Below, one piece after another: positions 23,754 to 29,587 of a stretch of 30,978 nucleotides of DNA. The notes below the pieces were generated by a model. That model was not told where the DNA came from. It did no database searches and saw nothing but the letters and a program-made list of their open reading frames with translations. Each line of letters starts with the position of its first letter. The first letter of the stretch is position 1. Made by a program: the position numbers and the translations under genes. This DNA is from DASZYT01 sp035545275 (GTDB taxonomy: Bacteria > Patescibacteriota > Saccharimonadia > Saccharimonadales > UBA4665), in contig DASZYT010000020.1 in NCBI GenBank assembly GCA_035545275.1, positions 1 to 30,978 of the forward strand, read 5' to 3'.

Positions 23754-23782
23754 ATTATAGACTGACGCAAGCGTAATGTAAA
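23754..23782 (-). promoter_or_regulatory. Promoter of dcd-(tmk-thyX)
   Basis: On the - strand, TTTACA (23782-23777), a 17-base spacer, and a perfect TATAAT (23759-23754). This is one of the best conventional promoters in the window. It gives a leader of about 28 bases with GGAGG ahead of the GTG at 23719. Confidence 0.75.
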
Positions 23783-23821
23783 AAGTACACACTTGTAGTG
23801 CGTATCGTCTTGGCGTTGCGC

Positions 23822-23827
23822 TACAAT
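23822..23827 (+). promoter_or_regulatory. -10 box of the MprF-like gene (leaderless type)
   Basis: TACAAT is followed by AGGTCTAT and the ATG at 23836. The gap of eight bases predicts transcription starting at the start codon. No clear -35 box is seen. Confidence 0.5.
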
Positions 23828-23835
23828 AGGTCTAT

Positions 23836-25533
23836 ATGGTCATAACAAAAAGCGGGCTTTGGCAGCGCGATACACGATGGGCACCTCGAGCTGTCGCCTA
23901 TGTAGTAGGGCTGCACGGACTACTCATCCTGGCTAGCAGCTTGTTTTTTGCATTGCATCGAGATGATGAACTACGGCTGTTTCGCTTATTCACGGACCTG
24001 CCGCTTTTGTTTGGGCTGACGTTAATCTACCTGAGCACATTGCTGAGGCGCTACAAACGAACAGCGTGGGGTGTAACCTTGCTGGTTTATATCGTTATGC
24101 TGGGCCTTGATACGGCTCAGCTCATCAATCGATTGCACCATCATTACTCTATTGGAGTATTCAACGTCCTGCGCCTGTTCGTATTGCCGCTGGCTATCGT
24201 AGCGGTATTGGCGCTTTATCAGCGTTACTTTACAACCAAAAGTGACGTACGGACATTTCGCACGGCTATACGGTTTACTGCTCTGGTGTTGCTAGTGACT
24301 TTTGTGTATGGTACGGCCGGTTTTATGCTCATGGACCAGCACGATTTTCACCAGGAAATTAGTTTGCCCGAGGCCATGCACCGGACCGTGGACCAGTTTG
24401 ACATCACCACCACCCACCCGCTTACGCCGTATACCAGGCGGGCGCGGGTGTTTCTTGATTCACTCAACTTTATGAGCGTGGCTGCGCTGGCGTACGTGGC
24501 CATATCGCTGTTTCAACCCATTCGAGCACGCCTAGAAGAGCATTCGGCCGAAGATCGGGGCAAGGCCCGGCGACTGTTGGAGCACTATGGAGGGAGCAGT
24601 GAAGATATTTTTAAGCTGTGGCCTGAAGACAAAACGTACTTTTTCAACAGCAATGACACCAGCGCCATAGCCTATAAAGTTCAAGCTGGTGTGGCGCTCG
24701 TGGCAGGAGACCCACTGGGCGATAAAAAGGCCGTCCGGCGCACTTTTAATGCGTTTAAGGATTTATGTGTAACGAATGATTGGCAAATTGCCTTTATTCA
24801 CATCGAGCCCGAGTGGAACAAATTTTATGAGGGCATCGGCCTGTCCGTGCAAAAAATTGGTGAGGAAGCCATTGTGGACGTCAAGCAGTTTTACGACGAC
24901 ACGCGGCGCAACAAATACTTTCGTAACATTAAAAATAGGTTTGAAAAGCTGGGCTACACGGCAGAAATGCTTCAGCCGCCCCATAGCGATGCCTTGCTGA
25001 CACGACTTAAAGAGATCTCTGACGACTGGTTGGGTCTCCCGGGTCGAGTAGAGCGCGGTTTTGTGATGGGCTATTTCAATTCGGAGTATATGCAACGCTC
25101 CAGTATTATGGTGGCGCGTGACGATGCTGGTACCATCAGGGCGTTCTTGAACCAGATTGAATCGTTTGACGTCCGGGAAGCCAACTTTGATTTGTTACGC
25201 TACAGTCAAGGCAGCCCGGGTAACATTAATGATTTCGTGCTGGTATCGTTTCTGGAGCACCTTCACGACGAGTCCGAATATGAGCGTTTAAACATCGGGC
25301 TGTGCCCTTTGGCTGGCCTGGATAAGCCCGCTGATGACCCCACGACGGTGGACCGGCTGCTACGGTTTGTCTACAGTAATGGCGACAGGTTTTACTCCTT
25401 TAGTGGGCTACACAGATTTAAGGCCAAGTATGATCCTGTCTGGCACAGCCGCTTTGTGGCGTACCCGGGCGGCGTGGGTAGCTTTACTCGCATCATGAAT
25501 GCACTCATGCGGGCTATGAAGGTAAAAGTCTAG
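23836..25533 (+). CDS. Phosphatidylglycerol lysyltransferase-like (MprF C-terminal domain, DUF2156) membrane protein
   Basis: The 565-aa protein has about six transmembrane segments in residues 15-230, then a cytoplasmic domain (about 240-560) of the MprF/LPG-synthase DUF2156 type with a tandem GNAT-like fold. Recognisable parts are LEHYGGSSEDIFKLWPEDKTYFF (about 247-269), VALVAGDPLGDKKA (about 285-298), the KYFRNIKNRFEKLGYT segment (about 358-373), LLRYSQGSPGNINDFVLVSFLEHL (about 453-476) and YSFSGLHRFKAKYDPVWHSRFVAYP near the end. Such enzymes move an amino acid, often Lys from Lys-tRNA, onto a lipid and change surface charge; the substrate here is unproven. The large N-terminal flippase of full MprF is absent. 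Its stop overlaps the convergent tmk by four bases. Confidence 0.85.
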   Translation: MVITKSGLWQRDTRWAPRAVAYVVGLHGLLILASSLFFALHRDDELRLFRLFTDLPLLFGLTLIYLSTLLRRYKRTAWGVTLLVYIVMLGLDTAQLINRLHHHYSIGVFNVLRLFVLPLAIVAVLALYQRYFTTKSDVRTFRTAIRFTALVLLVTFVYGTAGFMLMDQHDFHQEISLPEAMHRTVDQFDITTTHPLTPYTRRARVFLDSLNFMSVAALAYVAISLFQPIRARLEEHSAEDRGKARRLLEHYGGSSEDIFKLWPEDKTYFFNSNDTSAIAYKVQAGVALVAGDPLGDKKAVRRTFNAFKDLCVTNDWQIAFIHIEPEWNKFYEGIGLSVQKIGEEAIVDVKQFYDDTRRNKYFRNIKNRFEKLGYTAEMLQPPHSDALLTRLKEISDDWLGLPGRVERGFVMGYFNSEYMQRSSIMVARDDAGTIRAFLNQIESFDVREANFDLLRYSQGSPGNINDFVLVSFLEHLHDESEYERLNIGLCPLAGLDKPADDPTTVDRLLRFVYSNGDRFYSFSGLHRFKAKYDPVWHSRFVAYPGGVGSFTRIMNALMRAMKVKV

Positions 25534-26165
25534 TCTTGTAATTTAGGCAATATGTTCTCGACGGCGGCCCATGTTGCCTGCTGTACTTCTTCCTTGCTTG
25601 CACTGGCATCGATAAGGGTGGCACCAAACCGCTGAGCGGCGTCAGCATATCCCTCAATGGTACGCTGAAAGTATGCTTCTGGTTGGTTTTCGAAATAGTC
25701 TGAGTTGCCTGTGTGCAGCTCTGGGCGACGTGATTTCAAAACGTCGAGTGTAGCGGTGTAAACAACCATAAGCTCCGGCCTAAATAAGGCGAGATCACTT
25801 TTCAGTAACCGTTCAGCTATCTTTTTGCCGAGCCCGCTTCCATATACTTGGTATGCCCAGATGGACAATGGGCTGCGATCGACGATAGAAATAACCCCCG
25901 CTTCTCGCTGGGCGTCCAACTCTTCGGCCAGAGCGGCGTGAATAGCGAGCGATATATAAAAATCGGTGAGTGCTGGGCGGTTTTTCTTGGAAAGCGAAAC
26001 CTCACGCAGAGCTTCACCAATAGGTGTGCCACCGTGGCTGCGCGTAACATGTACCGTATAGCCTCGTGACGAAAGGGCTTCGTGCAAACGAGAGACCTGT
26101 GTGCTCTTCCCTACTCCGTCGGGGCCGTCAAGCATTATGACGCAGCCATGATTTTCTTGAGCCAT
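25530..26165 (-). CDS. tmk: Thymidylate kinase, stand-alone
   Basis: The 211-aa dTMP kinase has P-loop LDGPDGVGKST (12-22) and VDRSPLSIWAYQ (about 94-105) in the place of the DRYxxSxxAYQ motif. A LID-like region near 140-165 includes SRRPELHTGNSDYFENQ. The length is normal for Tmk. It is the second TMK domain in the window; the other is fused to ThyX. The DR-x-PLSxWAYQ variant and the DYFE motif also occur in related nucleotide kinases, so the true substrate may differ from dTMP. Its -10 box is seven bases from the ATG, just after the rplA terminator. Confidence 0.83.
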   Translation of the reverse strand: MAQENHGCVIMLDGPDGVGKSTQVSRLHEALSSRGYTVHVTRSHGGTPIGEALREVSLSKKNRPALTDFYISLAIHAALAEELDAQREAGVISIVDRSPLSIWAYQVYGSGLGKKIAERLLKSDLALFRPELMVVYTATLDVLKSRRPELHTGNSDYFENQPEAYFQRTIEGYADAAQRFGATLIDASASKEEVQQATWAAVENILPKLQD

Positions 26166-26172
26166 AGGCTTT

Positions 26173-26178
26173 ATTATG
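26173..26178 (-). promoter_or_regulatory. -10 box of tmk (leaderless type)
   Basis: On the - strand CATAAT is followed by AAAGCCT and the ATG at 26165. The seven-base gap predicts a leaderless transcript. It lies between the rplA terminator and tmk, so tmk does not depend on the ribosomal operon. Confidence 0.45.
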
Positions 26179-26182
26179 ACAC

Positions 26183-26214
26183 AAAAAACCGCCTAAGGTT
26201 GCAGGCGGTTTTTT
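26183..26214. terminator. Rho-independent terminator after rplA
   Basis: AAAAAACCGCCT pairs with AGGCGGTTTTTT over 12 bp around an 8-base loop. It is strong and symmetrical, so it could act on both strands. On the - strand it ends the secE-nusG-rplK-rplA region 17 bases after the rplA stop. Confidence 0.92.
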
Positions 26215-26230
26215 GGTCTGACTATTTTAT

Positions 26231-27196
26231 TTACAGGCTAGCCAGATCGAGCTTGATGCTCGGACCCATGGTTGTCGTGATGTAGGCAACTTTGATGTAC
26301 TCGCCTTTCACACTGGCCGGCTTGTTGGCTTTGATAGATGCCATGACGGCCTGTAGGTTGTCCTGCAGCTGCTTGGCAGTAAAGCTCACCTTACCGACGC
26401 CTAGATGTACGATACCTGTGCTATCCACACGGTATTCCACGCGCCCAGCTTTGGCCTCAGCGACAGCCTTAGCGATATCTGTAGTAACAGTACCGCTCTT
26501 GGGGTTGGGCATTAGCCCGCGCGGGCCCAGGGTACGTGCGTATTTGCCCAGCTTGGGCATTTGTGCGGGGGTGGCAATAAGAATGTCAAAATTGATATCG
26601 CCCTTCTCGAGCGCTTGGGTAATGGTCTCTACCCCGCTTACGTCTGCACCGTCAACCTTTTCGTCGTCAAACACGGCAATGCGCACCTTTTTGCCGGTGC
26701 CGGCCGGCAGTACGAGGTTGTCGCGCACGTTTTGGTCGGCGTGACGAGGGTCAACTGACAGGTTGATGTGTAGTTCTACCGTAGCGTCAAATTTGACCGG
26801 TGAGGTCTTTTTGGCCAGCTCGACAGCTTGCTCAAGCGGGTATACTTTGCCCTTTTCAATCTGCTCGGCACTTTTGCGGAAATTCTTGCCTCGGCGTTCA
26901 AGCTTAGAACGAGCTGGCTTGGTAGCCTGCTTTGGCTTTTCGGCTTCCTCGGCACCCGTTGCCTTGCGCTCTTCCTTTGCCTGCTTTTCAGCGGCTTCTT
27001 GGAGGGCCTTATTGCTGCGCTTGCCGGCTTTAGCGACCGGCATGTCGCGCTTTTCCTCAATGACTTGCTGCTCTTGCTCGGCAGCTTCTACAGCTGCGGC
27101 TGTCTCATCCTTTTCAGGTGTGACAGGCGCCTCAACATTAGTTGGTTCTACTGCTGGCTCGTCTTTTTTAACAGCTTTTTTCTTGGCTTCTGCCAT
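26231..27196 (-). CDS. rplA: 50S ribosomal protein L1 with long N-terminal extension
   Basis: The 321-aa protein forms the L1 stalk and binds 23S rRNA and its own mRNA. The L1 core starts near residue 97 (RRGKNFRKSAEQIEKGKVYPLEQAVELAKK). It contains KFDATVELHINLSVDPRHADQNVR, the signature TLGPRGLMPNPKSGTVT, and ends VKGEYIKVAYITTTMGPSIKLD. Ahead of it are about 95 residues very rich in Ala, Glu and Lys, with acidic and basic patches, absent from the usual ~230-residue L1. AAAGGAG before the ATG at 27196 decides this start. It is the last gene before the strong terminator. Confidence 0.96.
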   Translation of the reverse strand: MAEAKKKAVKKDEPAVEPTNVEAPVTPEKDETAAAVEAAEQEQQVIEEKRDMPVAKAGKRSNKALQEAAEKQAKEERKATGAEEAEKPKQATKPARSKLERRGKNFRKSAEQIEKGKVYPLEQAVELAKKTSPVKFDATVELHINLSVDPRHADQNVRDNLVLPAGTGKKVRIAVFDDEKVDGADVSGVETITQALEKGDINFDILIATPAQMPKLGKYARTLGPRGLMPNPKSGTVTTDIAKAVAEAKAGRVEYRVDSTGIVHLGVGKVSFTAKQLQDNLQAVMASIKANKPASVKGEYIKVAYITTTMGPSIKLDLASL

Positions 27197-27280
27197 AATG
27201 ATTGCTCCTTTCGTGGTGCGAACGGCCGTTTCGGCCTCCCACAATTACTTGCTAACGTCTGATTATTCAGTTTTCTCTGC

Positions 27281-27520
27281 TCATTCCATGTACATCAAAA
27301 TTGCTTGAAGACCTTCATGCTCGGCTTCTGCAAACAAATATCGCTCATTATTCTCGAGAGGTACTGCCGGCTTGCCAGATCGTTTGTCGGCTAGGTATTG
27401 CTCGGTGGCCTCACAGCCAACAGTTAAAAGAGCAAAGTGTGCTGCCTCAATAGCTCTAAATAGATCGGCCTTTGTTGGAACCGGGATGGTTTCAGGCGCT
27501 GTCTCAAGTATGCTCGTCAT
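27281..27520 (-). CDS. Small protein of unknown function between rplK and rplA
   Basis: The 79-aa protein starts two bases after the rplK stop and ends 84 bases before rplA. It has a helix-like segment (ADLFRAIEAAHFALLTVGCEATEQYLADKRSG), a short proline-containing turn, and a second helix (ENNERYLFAEAEHEGLQAILMYM). It is acidic, with no membrane segment. GAGG in the end of rplK may serve as its ribosome-binding site. The close spacing suggests it is co-transcribed with, and coupled to, the ribosomal protein genes. The family is not recognised, and it is not part of the usual rplK-rplA operon. Confidence 0.6.
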   Translation of the reverse strand: MTSILETAPETIPVPTKADLFRAIEAAHFALLTVGCEATEQYLADKRSGKPAVPLENNERYLFAEAEHEGLQAILMYME

Positions 27521-27522
27521 GC

Positions 27523-27948
27523 CTATTCTACCTCGACGCCCATGCTGCGCGCGGTGCCTGCCACCATCTTTTTGACGGCTTCGACATCAGTTGTGTTCAT
27601 GTCTTGAGCTTTAGTTTCAGCAATTTCAGTCAATGCTTGCTGGCTGAGTTTTTTGCTGACTTTTTCACTGTTGGGTCGGCCCGAACCTTTGTCGATGCCA
27701 AGTTTGGCGCGAATAAGGTCGTCGGTGGGCGCACCTACGACACGGAAGCTCATTGTCCGGTCGTCGTAAATAGTGATATGCGCCGTTATCGTACCACTCA
27801 TTTCCTTCGTAGCGTCGTTAAACGGTTGGATGAAGTCCATCATGTTGACGCCGTACTGGCCGAGCGTACTACCGACGGGCGGAGCGGCGCTGGCTTTGCC
27901 GGCGGGAATCTTCATCTTCAGATTCGCAGTTACTTTCTTTTCTGCCAT
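27523..27948 (-). CDS. rplK: 50S ribosomal protein L11
   Basis: The 141-aa protein has the N-terminal domain with KMKIPAGKASAAPPVGSTLGQYGVNMMDF, the proline-rich loop that contacts elongation factors, and the C-terminal 23S rRNA-binding domain (APTDDLIRAKLGIDKGSGRPN...). The length is exactly typical. It is separated from nusG by a 99-aa unknown gene and from rplA by a 79-aa unknown gene. A small hairpin lies directly ahead of the start codon. Confidence 0.98.
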   Translation of the reverse strand: MAEKKVTANLKMKIPAGKASAAPPVGSTLGQYGVNMMDFIQPFNDATKEMSGTITAHITIYDDRTMSFRVVGAPTDDLIRAKLGIDKGSGRPNSEKVSKKLSQQALTEIAETKAQDMNTTDVEAVKKMVAGTARSMGVEVE

Positions 27949-27958
27949 AATTTCGAAA

Positions 27959-27977
27959 TCCGCACTAAAAAGGCGGA
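27959..27977 (-). promoter_or_regulatory. Hairpin in the rplK leader
   Basis: On the - strand TCCGC pairs with GCGGA around CTTTTTAGT. A GGAAGGAG sequence lies just upstream of the stem, and only ten bases separate the stem from the rplK ATG at 27948. Folding brings the GGAAGGAG nearer the start codon, so the stem could affect rplK translation. This is speculative. Confidence 0.35.
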
Positions 27978-28058
27978 ATTCTCCTTCCTCTTAAAATTTA
28001 TTTAATAAAGAAGTGCGTAACAGATGGATTTTACTACAAAAAGGCAGTTTAGACAATG

Positions 28059-28358
28059 TTATAGGCCTACAGCCTCATCGTGCACAACGCCTGCTCCTCG
28101 CAACGGAAAGTCGTAGACGCAAGCATTAGGCCGCACATGTTCCTCCTCCAGATGTGCTGCATGAGGACCAAGTACCACTTCATCGGCCGACAAAGGGCCA
28201 GCTTTCTCGTAGTCGTCAAAGAATTCTCCAAGATCCGCATCATGACCTACCAGTGTCGTGTGATAGCCGCCATGGTTTCGAAGTTCGAGCAATGCTTGCC
28301 AGCGTAAACGTCGCAAAGCCGCGTCATTATTGTATGTATCATTATTAAGTTCAACCAT
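28059..28358 (-). CDS. Small acidic protein of unknown function between nusG and rplK
   Basis: I do not recognise this 99-aa protein. It is rich in Asp, Glu and His. The N-terminal part is helical (NNDAALRRLRWQALLELRNHGGYH). The C-terminal half has many acidic residues with His (LGPHAAHLEEEHVRPNACVYDFP), which might bind metal. AAGGA lies before the ATG. It has a possible promoter of its own (TTGACA with a 17-base spacer, 28397-28425), so it may be an insertion in the secE-nusG-rplK order rather than part of it. Codon use was not measured. Confidence 0.6.
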   Translation of the reverse strand: MVELNNDTYNNDAALRRLRWQALLELRNHGGYHTTLVGHDADLGEFFDDYEKAGPLSADEVVLGPHAAHLEEEHVRPNACVYDFPLRGAGVVHDEAVGL

Positions 28359-28396
28359 TTTATTATCCTTGCGCTATGAAAATGTTGTATACATCC

Positions 28397-28425
28397 GTAT
28401 TACGCGCAAAAGATAAGCATGTCAA
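28397..28425 (-). promoter_or_regulatory. Possible promoter of the 99-aa gene and rplK
   Basis: On the - strand TTGACA (28425-28420), a 17-base spacer and TAATAC (28402-28397). The -35 box is perfect and the -10 box is weak. It lies between nusG and the 99-aa gene and could also serve rplK and rplA. Confidence 0.4.
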
Positions 28426-28489
28426 GTAACGAGCCACCCCCGTTAGAGATGGCTAGTTCACACTGTTATTGTAAGATTTTTTACAATCG

Positions 28490-29035
28490 TTAAACGCGTT
28501 TGACTTGCAGGCTGTCAAGCTCGACCGGCGTTTCCCGGCCAAACATGTTGACGAGCACCTTGAGCTTACCCTTTTGGGCGTCGATTTCGCTGATGGAACC
28601 GTCGAAGCCCTTGAAGGGACCGTCGATGATGTTGACGACTTCGCCCAGCGTGTAGTCGATCTTGTGCTTGGGCTGTTCGAGACCCATGCGCTTCTGGATC
28701 TTCTCAATCTCCTCTTTGCCGATGGGTGTAGGCTCTGTGCCTGACCCCACAAAACCAGTGACTGACGGGGTGTTGCGCACGATGTACCATGCGTCTTCGC
28801 TCATTTTCATCTGCACGAGCACGTAGCCCTGGAAAATGCGCTTTTCGACCACACGGCGCTTGCCGTTCTTGATCTCGATCATTTTTTCTTTGGGTACGAG
28901 CACCTCAAAGATTTTGTCTTTCATGTCGAGCGAATCCGCACGCTGGCGGATGGCTTCGGCTACCTTTTCCTCGTAGCCACTGTAGGTGTGGATGGCGTAC
29001 CACTGTTTGGTTGTGTCGTAGCGTTTTGTAACCAT
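28490..29035 (-). CDS. nusG: Transcription termination/antitermination protein NusG
   Basis: The 181-aa NusG binds RNA polymerase and links it with Rho or the ribosome. The NGN domain (about 10-115) includes WYAIHTYSGYEEKVAEAI, KRRVVEKRIFQGYVLVQM and the FVGSGTEPTPI stretch. The KOW domain (about 130-181) contains EVVNIIDGPFKGFDGSISEID, the family signature. It follows secE by nine bases, the standard secE-nusG pair. The length is normal. Confidence 0.97.
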   Translation of the reverse strand: MVTKRYDTTKQWYAIHTYSGYEEKVAEAIRQRADSLDMKDKIFEVLVPKEKMIEIKNGKRRVVEKRIFQGYVLVQMKMSEDAWYIVRNTPSVTGFVGSGTEPTPIGKEEIEKIQKRMGLEQPKHKIDYTLGEVVNIIDGPFKGFDGSISEIDAQKGKLKVLVNMFGRETPVELDSLQVKRV

Positions 29036-29044
29036 GACGTTCCT

Positions 29045-29455
29045 TTACTTACCAATTAATAGATGACGAAATGCTTTGTCGAGCCCAAAATCGAGCCCGT
29101 AAATGATACCGCCGAACAAAACGGCAAAAATGATAACAGCATAGGTGAGGCGGCGGCTTTGTTTCCAGCTGGGCCAGCTGACTAGCCGCAATTCTCGCCA
29201 CGAGTTACGAAAGTAGGCGGGCCAGAGTATCTTGCCGATAAAACGAAAAACTTTACCTAATACTTGTACGATACGGAATTTACCAAGCACCCCAAGGAAA
29301 GCAAGTGGCTTAAAGGCAACTTTAAGGGCCTTGCCTACGCGCGATGATTTCTGGCGCTTTGGTTTCGATGCCTCGGCTTGCGCTTTCTCTGCTCGTTCTC
29401 GTACCGTTGGTGCTGGACGGACACGGCGCCGTTTCGGCTTGGATACTTCTGCCAC
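29045..29455 (-). CDS. secE: Preprotein translocase subunit SecE
   Basis: The 136-aa SecYEG subunit has a conserved C-terminal domain (about 84-130): the cytoplasmic amphipathic helix SWRELRLVSWPSWKQSRRLT followed by one transmembrane helix (about 104-123). The N-terminal ~80 residues are an unusually long, very basic extension (Lys/Arg-rich, with RRRVRPAPTVRERAEKAQAEA and AFKPLAFLGVLGKFR) not seen in short SecE proteins. The start is GTG at 29455, with GAGGAG at good spacing. It heads the secE-nusG pair. Confidence 0.93.
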   Translation of the reverse strand: MAEVSKPKRRRVRPAPTVRERAEKAQAEASKPKRQKSSRVGKALKVAFKPLAFLGVLGKFRIVQVLGKVFRFIGKILWPAYFRNSWRELRLVSWPSWKQSRRLTYAVIIFAVLFGGIIYGLDFGLDKAFRHLLIGK

Positions 29456-29476
29456 AGTTTCTCCTCAAAATTAAAA

Positions 29477-29497
29477 CACTTACCAATATGGTAAGTG
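29477..29497 (-). promoter_or_regulatory. Perfect 9-bp inverted repeat in the secE leader
   Basis: CACTTACCA and TGGTAAGTG form a perfect palindrome around ATA. On the - strand it is followed by TTTTAATTTT and then the secE Shine-Dalgarno site. TTGACA lies just upstream (29509-29504). It could be an operator overlapping the secE promoter or an attenuator-type hairpin. Either would affect secE-nusG; the evidence does not decide. Confidence 0.45.
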
Positions 29498-29574
29498 CCG
29501 ACATGTCAAGCATAGCAAATGACGTCTGGAGGGTCAATAGTGTGGCTGCGATACCATGCGTCAGAAAAATACGG

Positions 29575-29580
29575 TATGAT
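29575..29580 (+). promoter_or_regulatory. -10 box of the GT2 gene (leaderless type)
   Basis: TATGAT is followed by GAAGGTT and the ATG at 29588, a seven-base gap. Two earlier ATGs (29576 and 29579) overlap the box and would not be transcribed from it. No clear -35 box is seen. Confidence 0.4.
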
Positions 29581-29587
29581 GAAGGTT

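Noticed and set aside
28467..28487. A terminator after nusG (ATTGTAA/TTACAAT hairpin).
   Set aside because: The stem is only seven A/T-rich pairs and no clear T-run follows on the - strand; too weak to call.
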